Assembly (NCBI GenBank): GCA_021741205.1
Contig: JAIOYI010000002.1
Location: forward strand, 186,001-250,000
Origin: Emcibacter sp.
GTDB lineage: Bacteria; Pseudomonadota; Alphaproteobacteria; Sphingomonadales; Emcibacteraceae
Direction: 5' to 3'
Length of the DNA: 64,000 nt
Part shown: one piece after another, positions 18,386 through 28,196 of the stretch
Layout: each line of letters starts with the position of its first letter
How positions within the stretch are numbered: the first letter of the stretch is position 1
Position numbers and translations under genes: made by a program
The notes under the pieces: model-generated
What the model was told of the DNA's origin: nothing
Seen by the model: only the letters and a program-made list of their open reading frames with translations
The model's database searches: none

Positions 18386-19204
18386 ATGTTAGAAATTTTA
18401 TTATCAAACGCCCTCAATTACCCCAACATTTCACCAGAAATCGTTAAAATTGGTCCCTTAACGATTCGTTGGTATTCAATGGCCTATTTATTGGGCTGGG
18501 GCTTTGCTTGGTATTATATGCTGCAACTGATCAAAAAAAAGGGCTCCCCCTGTAATGCAGCACAAATTGGCGATTTTGCCTTTTGGGCCATGATGGGGGT
18601 GATTTTGGGCGGCAGACTAGGCTATGTTCTTTTCTATAACTTTAGCTATTATATGAGCCATCCTTTTGACATTCCTGCCATGTGGGACGGGGGAATGTCT
18701 TTTCATGGGGGCTTTATTGGGGTTTCCTTGGCCACCTATATTTTCTGTAAAAAGCAAAAAATAGCATTTTTTCGGTTTACCGATATTCTCGCCTGTGCGT
18801 CCCCTATCGGATTATTTTTGGGTCGGCTCGCAAATTTTGTTAATGGCGAACTTTTTGGACGTGTCACGGACGCTAAGATCGGAATGATCTTTCCCCGTGG
18901 TGGCCCTTTGCCCCGACATCCAAGTCAGCTTTATGAGGCGGTCTTAGAAGGATTGTTATTATTTTTCCTGCTTTGGTATCTGTTTAATTTTACCAATTTA
19001 CGCAAAAAGGCTGGTGTGATTACAGGCATTTTTATCATAGGTTATGCGGCATCCCGCACCTTTGTCGAACAATTCCGTGAGCCTGACAATCATATAGGAT
19101 TTTTATATGGCACAAAATTTTTGACCATGGGTCAATTGCTTTCCATTCCCATGGTTCTTATTGGACTTTACCTTATATTTCGAAAGCATAAACCCAGCCT
19201 ATGA
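18386..19204 (+). CDS. lgt: Phosphatidylglycerol:prolipoprotein diacylglyceryl transferase
   Basis: Inner-membrane enzyme that attaches diacylglycerol to the lipobox cysteine of prolipoproteins. 272 residues with about seven membrane segments. The Lgt signature GRLANFVNGELFGR (about residues 146-159) contains the essential Arg and Asn, DGGMSFHGG (101-109) contains the conserved His, and HPSQLYEA is conserved. Starts at ATG 18386. It overlaps the next gene by four bases (ATGA). Operon lgt-midA-pgeF is conserved in alphaproteobacteria. Confidence 0.96.
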   Translation: MLEILLSNALNYPNISPEIVKIGPLTIRWYSMAYLLGWGFAWYYMLQLIKKKGSPCNAAQIGDFAFWAMMGVILGGRLGYVLFYNFSYYMSHPFDIPAMWDGGMSFHGGFIGVSLATYIFCKKQKIAFFRFTDILACASPIGLFLGRLANFVNGELFGRVTDAKIGMIFPRGGPLPRHPSQLYEAVLEGLLLFFLLWYLFNFTNLRKKAGVITGIFIIGYAASRTFVEQFREPDNHIGFLYGTKFLTMGQLLSIPMVLIGLYLIFRKHKPSL

Positions 19205-20295
19205 ATACACTTGAAACCTATTTAATTCAGCTGATTAAAACCCAAGGGCCTATTTCCATGGCACTCTTTATGGCAGAGGCCTTGGGCAATGAAAAATATG
19301 GTTACTATATGAAACAAGACCCCTTTGGACATGAGGGGGATTTTACGACGGCACCTGAAATCAGTCAGATGTTTGGCGAAATGCTTGGTCTGTGGCATGT
19401 GGAAAATTGGATTAATATGGATAGTCCAAAAAAAGTCCATCTCATTGAACTGGGCCCCGGTCGTGGAACATTGATGCAGGATATGTTACGCACCATGAAA
19501 ATTGTCCCAAATCTCATGGATGCCGTTGATATTCATCTGGTGGAAATGTCGCCTCATCTGAAAAAAGTTCAAGAAAAAAACCTGAAAGAATATAAGACTA
19601 CGCAATGGCATAACCGACTGGGATCACTGCTCGACCAAATAAAGGGCGACCCCGTTCTTATCATTGCCAATGAATTTTTTGATGCCCTTCCCGTAAGACA
19701 ATTTGAAAAAACAGAAACGGGATGGCATGAAAGGCTGGTTTGTGTTGATGAAGAAGATAAGCTTTGTGTAAAACTGGCTCCTGTGCCTTCTCCTGACCAT
19801 ATCATTCCGCTCGCCTTGCAGCGTTCTGACATCGGAAGCATTACAGAAATATGTTCTGTAGGCGAAAATATTATGTCTGAAATTTGCGAATACATACCCC
19901 AATTTGGAGGGGCGGCACTTATTATTGATTATGGCTATGACCATTATGCTACTGGCGACACCCTTCAAGCCGTAAGAAAACATAAATTCAGCAATATTTT
20001 TACAAATCCTGGAGATGCGGATTTAACCTGCCATGTTAATTTTCAAAAACTTAAAGAAATTGCTCTTCATCATAATATCAAATCCTATGGCCCCTTGAAT
20101 CAAGGATCATTTTTAAAACAATTAGGCATTGAATCCCGTGCAGAAAAGCTTCTTTCAAAGGCCACAGAGACGCAAAAGACAGACATTCTTTCTGCTCTTC
20201 ATCGATTAACCCATGACAGCGAAATGGGGAAATTATTTAAAGTATTGGCTCTGACAGATTTAAGCCTTGGGAATGTAGCAGGATTTGAGAGATGA
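19201..20295 (+). CDS. midA: Class I SAM-dependent methyltransferase, MidA/NDUFAF7 family
   Basis: 364 residues. The mitochondrial relative NDUFAF7 dimethylates an arginine of complex I subunit NDUFS2, so this protein may modify NuoD. Visible motifs are MALFMAEALGNEKYGYYMKQDPFGHEGDFTTAPEISQMFGEMLGLW, the SAM-binding loop LIELGPGRGTLMQDMLR, ANEFFDALPVRQF and ALIIDYGYD. It starts inside the lgt stop (ATGA), and its own stop lies one base before pgeF. Family assignment is firm; the target is inferred from the mitochondrial homologue. Confidence 0.88.
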   Translation: MNTLETYLIQLIKTQGPISMALFMAEALGNEKYGYYMKQDPFGHEGDFTTAPEISQMFGEMLGLWHVENWINMDSPKKVHLIELGPGRGTLMQDMLRTMKIVPNLMDAVDIHLVEMSPHLKKVQEKNLKEYKTTQWHNRLGSLLDQIKGDPVLIIANEFFDALPVRQFEKTETGWHERLVCVDEEDKLCVKLAPVPSPDHIIPLALQRSDIGSITEICSVGENIMSEICEYIPQFGGAALIIDYGYDHYATGDTLQAVRKHKFSNIFTNPGDADLTCHVNFQKLKEIALHHNIKSYGPLNQGSFLKQLGIESRAEKLLSKATETQKTDILSALHRLTHDSEMGKLFKVLALTDLSLGNVAGFER

Positions 20296-20296
20296 C

Positions 20297-21064
20297 ATGA
20301 CCCCACTCACGAGCTCAATATTGCATCACCCCACTATTCGTCATGGATTTTACACCAGAAAAGGCGGTTATTCCACAGGTCTTTACAATGCCTTGAATTG
20401 TGCGCAAAGTTCAGATGATATAACCTCGACTGTGATGAAAAACAGGCAAGCTGTACGCATGAATCTAAATCCAAATGCAACATCACTTTGCGGTCTTTCC
20501 CAAATTCACAGCAATATTGTTCATTTTCTGGATAAAGAATGGGACAGTCGCAATTCTCCAAAGGGAGATGCCATGGTAACCAAACAAAAAAATATTGCTT
20601 TAGCAATCCTTACGGCTGATTGCGCGCCAGTGCTTTTTTCTGATCCCATAAATGGTGTCATCGCAGCGGCACACGCAGGCTGGAAAGGCGCCAAGACGGG
20701 CATTCTGGAAAATACCCTTGATATGATGTGTTTACAGGGTGCCGAACGCCATCATATTGCGGCGGCCATTGGCCCCGCCATTTCACAAGAAAATTACGAG
20801 GTCGGGCCAGAATTTATAGAAAGTTTTACAAAGCAAAAAGCCAACTATCATATTTTCTTCAAAGACAGCCCGAAAGTGGATCATCACTTCTTTGATTTAA
20901 AAGCCTTTGTACAGCATAGACTAAAAGAAGCTGGCCTGCATCAGATTGCCACTATGCCCAACGATACCTATGCGGATCAGAATAATTTTTTTAGCTATCG
21001 TAGATCAACACACAAAAGTGAAAAAGATTATGGACGACAAATATCCGTCATCACGATTCTTTAG
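20297..21064 (+). CDS. pgeF: Peptidoglycan editing factor, multicopper-oxidase/laccase-domain protein
   Basis: 256 residues of the YfiH/PgeF family, which removes mis-incorporated L-Ser from UDP-MurNAc peptide and also shows purine-nucleoside activity in some members. The conserved metal site is present: [26 protein letters not shown] and [15 protein letters not shown], followed by [17 protein letters not shown] 20297 is chosen, one base after the midA stop and with GAGAG before it; a TTG at 20285 would overlap midA. The C-terminus ends [21 protein letters not shown], as in the family. Confidence 0.9.
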   Translation: MTPLTSSILHHPTIRHGFYTRKGGYSTGLYNALNCAQSSDDITSTVMKNRQAVRMNLNPNATSLCGLSQIHSNIVHFLDKEWDSRNSPKGDAMVTKQKNIALAILTADCAPVLFSDPINGVIAAAHAGWKGAKTGILENTLDMMCLQGAERHHIAAAIGPAISQENYEVGPEFIESFTKQKANYHIFFKDSPKVDHHFFDLKAFVQHRLKEAGLHQIATMPNDTYADQNNFFSYRRSTHKSEKDYGRQISVITIL

Positions 21065-21144
21065 TATCAAGAGTCGCTTTTTTAAAAAAAGATGGCTATA
21101 TTGCCCTCCTAGATTCGATAATAAAGTACAAGAGGAATAGCCCT

Positions 21145-22083
21145 ATGAAACTTCTGTCTGGCAATAGTAACCGTCCCCTCTCAGAAGCAATCGCCGCCTG
21201 CCTTAATCTTCCCTTGACCAAGGCTGATATCAAACGCTTCTTAGACGAAGAAGTTTGGGTGGAAATTCAGGAAAATGTTCGAGGTGAAGATGTTTTTGTC
21301 ATTCAGCCCACATCTTATCCTGCTAATGACAATGTCATGGAACTTCTTGTAAGTATTGATGCTTTAAGACGAGCATCCGCAAGCCGTATTACGGCGGTTA
21401 TTCCCTATTTCGGATATGCCCGTCAGGATAGAAAACCAGGACCACGTACACCAATTTCTGCAAAACTTCTGGCCAATCTCATTACAGAAGCTGGTGCAGA
21501 TCGTGTCTTAACTATGGATCTTCACGCTGGACAAATTCAAGGATTTTTTGATATTCCAACCGACAATCTTTTTGCCGCCCCCGTTCTTATTAATGATATT
21601 CGACAAAATCTTGTCAAAAAAGGCGAAAAGATTATGGTCGTATCCCCCGATGTTGGTGGTGTGGTACGAGCCCGTGCTTTAGCCAAACGACTTGATGCGA
21701 ATCTTGCAATCATTGATAAACGCCGTGAAAAGGCTGGGGTATCTGAAGTCATGAATATCATTGGTGAGGTAGAGGGTTATCATTGTATTCTGGTTGATGA
21801 TATTGTGGATTCAGCAGGAACATTATGTAATGCGGCCAAGGCCTTAAAAGCCAATGGGGCAACAGGCGTTAGCGCCTATGTTGTTCATGGTGTATTATCT
21901 GGTCCTGCGGTTGAGCGGGTCACAAATTCAGAGCTAAAGGAATTGGTCATCACGGATAGTATCTGCGCGACTGAAATGGTCAAAAAATGTAAAAAAATTA
22001 GACAAGTCAGCATAGCCCCGCTTTTTGCGGAGGCAATTAAACGCATCAATATGGAATCATCCGTTTCAGTTTTGTTCGACTGA
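21145..22083 (+). CDS. prs: Ribose-phosphate pyrophosphokinase
   Basis: Makes PRPP from ribose-5-phosphate and ATP for purine, pyrimidine, His and Trp synthesis. 312 residues, standard length. Conserved stretches are [60 protein letters not shown] and the PRPP loop [12 protein letters not shown]. Ribosome binding site AGAGGAA precedes ATG 21145. It is followed 162 bases later by rplY, as in many proteobacteria, with a hairpin between them. Confidence 0.97.
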   Translation: MKLLSGNSNRPLSEAIAACLNLPLTKADIKRFLDEEVWVEIQENVRGEDVFVIQPTSYPANDNVMELLVSIDALRRASASRITAVIPYFGYARQDRKPGPRTPISAKLLANLITEAGADRVLTMDLHAGQIQGFFDIPTDNLFAAPVLINDIRQNLVKKGEKIMVVSPDVGGVVRARALAKRLDANLAIIDKRREKAGVSEVMNIIGEVEGYHCILVDDIVDSAGTLCNAAKALKANGATGVSAYVVHGVLSGPAVERVTNSELKELVITDSICATEMVKKCKKIRQVSIAPLFAEAIKRINMESSVSVLFD

Positions 22084-22192
22084 TTTGTTTAATTCAAAAA
22101 ATATAGAAATAATCATTGAGTTTTAAGCTTTTTCACGTTAAAAGCTGCCATCGCTAAGGTCTGTACTCTTATTCTAAAGTGTGCAGGCCTTT

Positions 22193-22220
22193 GATATTGG
22201 CACCCCTGGAGGCCAATATC
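22193..22220 (+). terminator. Hairpin between prs and rplY (terminator or leader structure)
   Basis: Perfect nine-bp stem GATATTGGC / GCCAATATC with a ten-base loop, followed by TTTATTAT, then the rplY Shine-Dalgarno AAGGAG 13 bases downstream. It could end prs transcription weakly or be a regulatory leader of rplY. The U tract is imperfect. Confidence 0.55.
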
Positions 22221-22245
22221 TTTATTATCATTAAGGAGAAATAAA

Positions 22246-22875
22246 ATGGTAAATACAGTAATAAATGCTGAATTACGCAGCAAAGCGGGTAAGGGGTCCT
22301 CTCGTGCGTTACGTAGAGAAGACAAAATACCAGCCGTGATCTACGGCGATAAAAAAGATCCTGTTATGGTGACGATTGGCCGTGTCGCCTTGTTTAAAGA
22401 ATTGCATAAAGGCGGCTTCATGAATAAGTCTTATGAAATTCATGTGGGTAATGATATTGTTGAAACTGTGCTTCCTCGTGATGTGCAATTTCACCCTGTA
22501 ACCGACTGGCCTCTTCATGTTGACTTCTTCCGTCTTTCTCATGGATCAAGACTGGATATTATGATCCCAATTCACGTCGTCGGCGAAGAAGTAAGCCCTG
22601 GCATTAAAGTGGGCGGTATTTTAAATATCGTTCGTCATGAAGTTGAATTTTCTTGCCTCGCCGATTCTATACCTGAATATATCACCATCGATATTTCAAA
22701 ACTTGCTATGAATGAAAGCATTCATATCAGCAATGTTGATTTACCAAATGGGGTAACACCTGTTATTGATGATCGTGATTTCACCATTGCAACCATCGCT
22801 GTACCGAGCTCTATGAAGAGTTCATCAGCTGATGAGAATGAAGATGAAGGTGAAGAAGACGCTGCAGAAGAATGA
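22246..22875 (+). CDS. rplY: 50S ribosomal protein L25/general stress protein Ctc
   Basis: 5S-rRNA-binding ribosomal protein of the long Ctc type. 209 residues: N-terminal L25 domain (NAELRSKAGKGSSRALRREDKIPAVIYGDKKDP, EIHVGNDIVETVLPRDVQFHPVTDWPLHVDF) and the C-terminal TL5/Ctc beta domain (IPIHVVGEEVSPGIKVGGILNIVRHEVEFSCLADSIPEYITIDIS), ending in an acidic tail. AAGGAG precedes ATG 22246. It probably heads a transcript rplY-pth-ychF-maoC, with gaps of about 30, 13 and 8 bases. Confidence 0.95.
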   Translation: MVNTVINAELRSKAGKGSSRALRREDKIPAVIYGDKKDPVMVTIGRVALFKELHKGGFMNKSYEIHVGNDIVETVLPRDVQFHPVTDWPLHVDFFRLSHGSRLDIMIPIHVVGEEVSPGIKVGGILNIVRHEVEFSCLADSIPEYITIDISKLAMNESIHISNVDLPNGVTPVIDDRDFTIATIAVPSSMKSSSADENEDEGEEDAAEE

Positions 22876-22905
22876 TTTTGTGGCATTAATTTATAAGGAT
22901 TAGCC

Positions 22906-23490
22906 GTGTTGTTATTGGTAGGACTAGGGAATCCTGGGAATAAATACAGCAACAATCGGCATAATATCGGATTTATGGCGGTGGACGAGATTGTTCGCCG
23001 CCATAGTTTTTCTGCTCCAAAGATTAACTTTCAAGCCATAACCTTTGAAGGAAAAATAGGGTCTGAAAAAATAATAATTCTTAAACCGCAGACTTTTATG
23101 AATCTTTCTGGCCAATCTGTGGCCGCAGCAGCACGTTTTTATAAAATAACCCCGGAAAATATCATTGTTTTTCACGATGATCTTGATCTTGCAGCGGGCA
23201 AGATCAAATTCAAAACGGGTGGTGGTCACGGCGGACATAACGGTCTTCGCAATATTGATCAACATATTGGACAAAATTATCACCGCATACGCCTTGGTAT
23301 TGATCATCCTGGTCACAAAGATCAAGTCCACGATTATGTGCTTTCGGATTTCACAAAGCATGACAAAGAATGGCTTGAGCCACTACTTGATGCTATAAGT
23401 TTTTCAGCCCCCGCCCTTTTGGATCAGTCTGGGGAAACTTTGGGTGCTCGATTTTTAAATCAAGTCGGATTAAGACTTAACAACAAATGA
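22906..23490 (+). CDS. pth: Peptidyl-tRNA hydrolase
   Basis: Releases tRNA from peptidyl-tRNA that drops off the ribosome. 194 residues with [25 protein letters not shown] (catalytic His in NRHNIG), [43 protein letters not shown] and IGIDHPGH-like [21 protein letters not shown]. The start codon is GTG at 22906, with AAGGAT eight bases upstream; no in-frame ATG fits the family N-terminus. The order rplY-pth-ychF is widely conserved. Confidence 0.96.
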   Translation: MLLLVGLGNPGNKYSNNRHNIGFMAVDEIVRRHSFSAPKINFQAITFEGKIGSEKIIILKPQTFMNLSGQSVAAAARFYKITPENIIVFHDDLDLAAGKIKFKTGGGHGGHNGLRNIDQHIGQNYHRIRLGIDHPGHKDQVHDYVLSDFTKHDKEWLEPLLDAISFSAPALLDQSGETLGARFLNQVGLRLNNK

Positions 23491-23503
23491 TGGATGAATA
23501 ATT

Positions 23504-24607
23504 ATGGGTTTTAAATGTGGCATTGTCGGACTTCCGAATGTAGGAAAATCAACGCTATTTAATGCACTTACCAATACCGCAGCAGCGGCCGCGGCCAATT
23601 ACCCCTTTTGTACCATTGAGCCAAATGTGGGGCAGGTTCCCGTCCCCGACCCAAGGCTAAAGACGTTAGCCGAAATTGCAGGATCAAAAGAAATTATCCC
23701 AACCCAGTTATCTTTTGTTGATATTGCGGGTCTTGTACGGGGGGCTTCCAAAGGAGAAGGGCTTGGTAATCAGTTTCTTGCCAATATCCGTGAGGTGGAC
23801 GCCATAATTCATGTCCTGCGCTGTTTTGAGGATGATGATATAACCCATGTGGAAGGTGTTATAGACCCCATTTCCGATGCGGAAACCGTGGAAACGGAAT
23901 TGATGCTTGCCGATATCGAAAGTCTTGTAAAACGCAAAGTCGGTCTAGAAAGACGTATCCGTGGACAAGATAAAGAAGCCAAAATTATCATGGCAATTGT
24001 GGAACGTATGCAGGAGGTTTTGGAACAAGGCATCCCTGCCCGCACCATCAAAGCCCAAGATGATGAAGAACAGAAAATGATCAATGAGTTACAGCTTTTG
24101 ACAACAAAACCCGTATTATATGTCTGTAACGTCAGTGAAGATGATGCAGCAGAGGGAAATGTCTTAAGCCAAAAAGTAGCCACAAAAGCTAAGAGCGAAG
24201 ATGCCGTGTCTGTTATTATTTCCGCAGCCCTTGAATCTGAAATTGCTCAACTTGATGACAAGGAAGAACAAAAGGCATTTCTAGAAGACTTAGGTCTTGG
24301 TGAAACAGGTCTTGGCCGTGTCATTAGAGCGGGCTATGATCTCTTGCATTTGATCACCTACTTCACTGTTGGCCCGAAAGAAGCTCGGGCGTGGACAATA
24401 ACAAAAAACACCAAGGCACCACAGGCTGCGGGTGTTATCCATACGGATTTTGAAAAGGGTTTTATTCGTTCTGAAACCATAGCCTATAACGATTATGTGA
24501 ATAATAAGGGTGAGCATGGCGCAAAAGAGGCTGGAAAAATGCGGCTTGAGGGCAAAGAATATATTGTCGTAGACGGCGATGTGCTACATTTCCGTTTTGC
24601 CAATTAG
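23504..24607 (+). CDS. ychF: Redox-regulated ATPase YchF
   Basis: Obg-related P-loop protein of 367 residues that prefers ATP and binds ribosomes. G1 is GIVGLPNVGKSTLFNALT and the switch region is FVDIAGLVRGASKGEGLGNQFLANIREVDAIIHVLRCF. The G4 position reads YVCNVSEDD instead of NKxD, the change that explains ATP preference. A coiled-coil insertion follows (VERMQEVLEQGIPARTI), and a C-terminal TGS domain ends VIHTDFEKGFIRSETIAYNDY and GKEYIVVDGDVLHFRFAN. Confidence 0.96.
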   Translation: MGFKCGIVGLPNVGKSTLFNALTNTAAAAAANYPFCTIEPNVGQVPVPDPRLKTLAEIAGSKEIIPTQLSFVDIAGLVRGASKGEGLGNQFLANIREVDAIIHVLRCFEDDDITHVEGVIDPISDAETVETELMLADIESLVKRKVGLERRIRGQDKEAKIIMAIVERMQEVLEQGIPARTIKAQDDEEQKMINELQLLTTKPVLYVCNVSEDDAAEGNVLSQKVATKAKSEDAVSVIISAALESEIAQLDDKEEQKAFLEDLGLGETGLGRVIRAGYDLLHLITYFTVGPKEARAWTITKNTKAPQAAGVIHTDFEKGFIRSETIAYNDYVNNKGEHGAKEAGKMRLEGKEYIVVDGDVLHFRFAN

Positions 24608-24615
24608 AGGGTATC

Positions 24616-25083
24616 ATGAAAACATTCGAAGATTTTATCATTGGGGAAAAGGTAACATTTGGTAATTATCTTGTCACCGAGCAGGAAATCATTGAATTTG
24701 CGAAAAAATATGATCCGCAACCCTTTCATACTGACCCTGAATTTGCCCAAAAATCTTTTTTTGGTCAACTCATCGCCAGCGGTTGGATGACATGCTCCAT
24801 TATGATGCGGCTTATGTGTGATCATATCTTAACAAATAGCAGCAGTATTGGGTCACCAGGTGTTGATAAATTACGATGGGCAAAACCTGTTTATGCGGGT
24901 GATCGTCTCAAGGTATCTGGCGAAATATTAGCAGCGCGTTTATCGAAAAGCAATCCGACTTATGGCATTGTGAATTATAATATTAACGTCCTCAATCAAA
25001 AGGATGAGCTTGTCTTAAGTCTTGTTTCAACGGGTATGTTTTTAACCCGCACAGCCCTCGCCAAAAAAAATTCACAGGCTTAA
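24616..25083 (+). CDS. MaoC-like (R)-hydratase family protein
   Basis: 155-residue single hot-dog fold. The hydratase-2 motif region is seen in FAKKYDPQPFHTDPEFAQKSFFGQLIASGWMTCSIMMRL, with the catalytic Asp/His pair in YDPQPFHTD. GSPGVDKLRWAKPVYAGDRLKVSGEILAAR is the second conserved block. It probably hydrates an enoyl-CoA; the substrate is unknown. It lies eight bases after ychF, so it is likely cotranscribed. Convergent with petC. Confidence 0.88.
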   Translation: MKTFEDFIIGEKVTFGNYLVTEQEIIEFAKKYDPQPFHTDPEFAQKSFFGQLIASGWMTCSIMMRLMCDHILTNSSSIGSPGVDKLRWAKPVYAGDRLKVSGEILAARLSKSNPTYGIVNYNINVLNQKDELVLSLVSTGMFLTRTALAKKNSQA

Positions 25084-25095
25084 TTTGCTCCTCTG

Positions 25096-25125
25096 ATTAA
25101 AAAGGGCCACCCATGGGCAGCCCTT
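25096..25125 (-). terminator. Terminator after the pet operon
   Basis: On the minus strand AAGGGC (25125-25120) pairs with GCCCTT (25107-25102) around an inner CCCATGGG, followed by TTTTTAAT. It lies between the convergent maoC-like and petC genes and could work in both directions. Confidence 0.7.
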
Positions 25126-25152
25126 AAATTATTATAGCATTAAGCGAAATCC

Positions 25153-25977
25153 TTAAACAAGGTCATCGCCCTTTTTAACCTTTTTCCAAACGCGCTTATT
25201 CACAAAATACAGCAGGATGGTCAAAATGCTCATGTAAATAATGACTTTTAAACCCATTGCCTTGCGGACCTCCATCTTTGGCTCAGCCGCCCAATACATA
25301 AAGGTTGCCACATCATGGGCAATCTGCTCCATAGTCGCAGGTGTACCATCGGCATACTCCACAAGATCATCCGATATGGGCGGCGCCATGGCAATCTGAT
25401 TGCCAGGGAAGGCTTCATTAAAATGCATGCCTTCTGCTAGCACTACCCCATGAGGCGCCTCCTCGTGATAGGTTGTCAGAATACCAACGATATAGTCTTC
25501 GCCGTAAATACTGTTCCAAGGGGTGAACATGGAGAGATGTTCACGAGATTTTCCAAGCAAAGAGAAATCAGGTGGTAGGGCACCACTATTCGAGTCCCTC
25601 GCCTCGGTTTCTGAGGCAAAAGGAGCTGGGAAATAATCCTGCGGTAATCCCTTGCGATATTTCACATCACCGTCATCATTGACGCCGTCAGCGAATTCAT
25701 ATTCGGACGCAAAGGCCTTCACCTCATCCGCAGAATAACCAAGAGCTGTAAGTTCACGGAATGCCACCATATTCAATGAATGGCATGCAGCACAAACCTC
25801 TTTATAGACCTGAAGTCCCCTTTGCAGGGCAGCCTTGTCAAATTTTCCGAAAGGTCCCGCATGGGGCCAGTCATTTTTCTTTAAATGATAGGCACTATCA
25901 CCAGAAGCCTGAGCCATAGTGATGCCGCCGAGCGCAATAATAACCATCAGGCCAATATTTTTGACTAATTTCAACAT
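25153..25977 (-). CDS. petC: Ubiquinol-cytochrome c reductase, cytochrome c1 subunit
   Basis: Membrane-anchored c-type haem subunit of complex III. 274 residues: signal peptide MLKLVKNIGLMVIIALGGITMAQA, haem-binding CAACH at residues 62-66, axial-Met region NQIAMAPPISDDLVEYADGTPATMEQIAHDVATFMYWAAEP, and a C-terminal membrane anchor VIIYMSILTILLYFVNKRVWKKVKK. Separated by three bases from petB. It is last in the petABC operon. Confidence 0.96.
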   Translation of the reverse strand: MLKLVKNIGLMVIIALGGITMAQASGDSAYHLKKNDWPHAGPFGKFDKAALQRGLQVYKEVCAACHSLNMVAFRELTALGYSADEVKAFASEYEFADGVNDDGDVKYRKGLPQDYFPAPFASETEARDSNSGALPPDFSLLGKSREHLSMFTPWNSIYGEDYIVGILTTYHEEAPHGVVLAEGMHFNEAFPGNQIAMAPPISDDLVEYADGTPATMEQIAHDVATFMYWAAEPKMEVRKAMGLKVIIYMSILTILLYFVNKRVWKKVKKGDDLV

Positions 25978-25980
25978 ATC

Positions 25981-27249
25981 CTATGCCTCCTTCCTTGAAT
26001 CCAGTACGGACTGAGCGATGCTCGTCGGTACAGGTTTTGTTGACTCCATACGGCTTACCAAGGGGACAATCACAATAAAATAAGCAAAGTATAAGATTGT
26101 ACCAATCCGACCAAGGGTCAGGGCATCAAGACCACCACCAATATGGATCATGATTTCATCCGGTAATTTTGTGCCCAAATAACCAAGGAAGATGGCATTG
26201 GCAATGAATAACCAAAAGAAGAAAGCCGTTACTGGGCGGAATTTTGCTGATCTTATTTTTGAACCGTCAAGCCAAGGCAAGACAAAGAAAATCAGAATAG
26301 AGGCAAACATGGCAACCACGCCAAGTAGCTTATCAGGAACCGCCTTCAAAATTGTATAGAAGGGCAAATAATACCATTCTGGCACAATGTGGGGCGGTGT
26401 TACCATCGGATTTGCTTCGATATAGTTATCGGGATGTCCCATGATATTGGGCAGATAAAAGATAAAGATTGCAAGAATGACGATAAAGAAAGACAACCCA
26501 AAGGCATCTTTTGCTGTGTAATAAGGATGGAAGGGAATCTTGTCGCCTGGCCCCTTTGCATCAATCCCCAAGGGATTGTTTGACCCAGGTAGATGCAACG
26601 CCCAAATATGAAGAATAACCACACCCACAATCACGAAAGGCAAGAGATAATGCAGACTAAAGAAACGCTGCAAGGTTGGATTATCAACCGAGAACCCACC
26701 CCACAAAAGATGCAGAATGCTTTCCCCCATACCGTTATAAAAATCAAAGGCACCAAAAAGATTGGTAATAACCGTTGCACCCCAGAAGCTCATCTGACCC
26801 CAAGGCAGCACATAACCCATGAAACCCGTAGCCATCATTAATAAATATATGACAAGCCCTAGGAACCATAAAACTTCACGGGGGGATTTATAAGATCCGA
26901 AATACATACCCCGCAAAATATGAATATAGACCACGACAAAGAACATAGAGGCGCCGTTAGCATGGGTATAGCGTAAAAGCCAACCATAATTCACATCCCG
27001 CATGATATGTTCAACAGAACGGAAAGCCATGTCCACATGGGGGGTATAATGCATAACCAAAACAATACCCGTAATGATTTGCACCACCAACATAAAGCCC
27101 GCCAACGATCCAAAATTCCACCAATAGTTCAGATTACGGGGTGCCTTATATCCCGCACCAAGTGTTCCATGAATAAGTCCAAGAATCGGCAAGCGTTCCT
27201 CAAACCATTTTGCCGCCTTACTGGTCGGCTCGTAATTAGATGATCCCAT
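25981..27249 (-). CDS. petB: Ubiquinol-cytochrome c reductase, cytochrome b subunit
   Basis: Eight-helix quinol-oxidising core with two b haems. 422 residues. Conserved features are [27 protein letters not shown], the Qo-site region [23 protein letters not shown] (here [17 protein letters not shown]), haem-ligand histidines in [26 protein letters not shown] and [24 protein letters not shown], and [16 protein letters not shown] with the catalytic PEW motif. Nothing is fused to it. The order petA-petB-petC matches other alphaproteobacteria. Confidence 0.97.
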   Translation of the reverse strand: MGSSNYEPTSKAAKWFEERLPILGLIHGTLGAGYKAPRNLNYWWNFGSLAGFMLVVQIITGIVLVMHYTPHVDMAFRSVEHIMRDVNYGWLLRYTHANGASMFFVVVYIHILRGMYFGSYKSPREVLWFLGLVIYLLMMATGFMGYVLPWGQMSFWGATVITNLFGAFDFYNGMGESILHLLWGGFSVDNPTLQRFFSLHYLLPFVIVGVVILHIWALHLPGSNNPLGIDAKGPGDKIPFHPYYTAKDAFGLSFFIVILAIFIFYLPNIMGHPDNYIEANPMVTPPHIVPEWYYLPFYTILKAVPDKLLGVVAMFASILIFFVLPWLDGSKIRSAKFRPVTAFFFWLFIANAIFLGYLGTKLPDEIMIHIGGGLDALTLGRIGTILYFAYFIVIVPLVSRMESTKPVPTSIAQSVLDSRKEA

Positions 27250-27259
27250 TTCCTGCTCC

Positions 27260-27790
27260 CTAACCGATCTTGACCGTTGTGTCGTTCAAAAATGCATATT
27301 TCGGCACCTCAAGATTGCGCGGTGCCGGGCCTTTACGAATACGACCTGAAATATCATAATGTGATCCATGGCAAGGGCAGAACCAACCACCAAAGTCACC
27401 ACGCTGATCAAGAGGCACACAGCCAAGATGCGTACATACCCCAACCATGATCAACCATTCAGGTCGTATGGCACGTTTTTCATCATCTTGCGGATCTTTT
27501 AAATCCGCATGATCATCCGCAACAGCCTGTTCTATTTCAGACTCTGTTCTGTGACGGATAAAAACAGGTTTACCGCGCCAAAGAATTTTTACGGTATGTC
27601 CCATTGGAATGGTTGACAAATCAACTTCTACGGAGGCAAGGGCCAACACATCGGCCGATGGATTCATTTGATTTACAAGGGGCCAAGCAGCAGATGCAAC
27701 ACCTGCTGCACCAACGGCACCCGATGCAACATAAAGAAAATTACGGCGGGTAACTTCCTCGCTATGTTCAGCCTGGTCATTAGTGATCAT
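27260..27790 (-). CDS. petA: Ubiquinol-cytochrome c reductase iron-sulfur (Rieske) subunit
   Basis: High-potential [2Fe-2S] protein of complex III. 176 residues: Tat-type N-terminus [26 protein letters not shown] that stays as the membrane anchor, then the Rieske domain with CTHLGC (119-124) and CPCHGSHYD (138-144) giving two Cys and two His ligands, and [12 protein letters not shown] near the end. First gene of petABC, with ten bases to petB. The 406-bp upstream region contains repeated TTTATACCAAA elements. Confidence 0.97.
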   Translation of the reverse strand: MITNDQAEHSEEVTRRNFLYVASGAVGAAGVASAAWPLVNQMNPSADVLALASVEVDLSTIPMGHTVKILWRGKPVFIRHRTESEIEQAVADDHADLKDPQDDEKRAIRPEWLIMVGVCTHLGCVPLDQRGDFGGWFCPCHGSHYDISGRIRKGPAPRNLEVPKYAFLNDTTVKIG

Positions 27791-28196
27791 TAAAGAAACC
27801 TTTTAACTGCTATAAATAAATTACAAAAATGGCAAGAGGGTAAAACTACATTTTTATACCAAATCGGTATTTATACCAAATCGGAAAAAAATAAAAAAAT
27901 ACTAAGACTTTTCCACCCTTCACATACACAGTCATGATTTACTCATTTTGGTATAAATATGCAATCAAATATTAGGTTTTTTATGTGAGTGCAACCCTTC
28001 ATACAAATTTCATTCATTTATTATATTATACATATTGTTATAAATTTCACTCAAATAACGATTTGATAGAAGCTACTTTTGGTCAACACAAATGAGTTCT
28101 CCTATTGTTATTTTCTCTTATAATCAAGAATTCATTTTTCCATTGTTTAAAGTTGAATAAATAAACAATTATAAAGAATTGAAAATATCTACAAAA
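27791..28196. promoter_or_regulatory. 406-bp AT-rich region upstream of petA with TTTATACC repeats
   Basis: No ORF or RNA gene seen. TTTATACCAAATCGG occurs at 27853-27867 and again at 27870-27884 (17-bp spacing), and its inverted core TTTGGTATAAA at 27947-27957. The first copy is also a dyad, ATACC-AAATC-GGTAT at 27856-27870. These lie 63-167 bases upstream of petA and are candidate operators; no regulator is identified. Confidence 0.4.
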
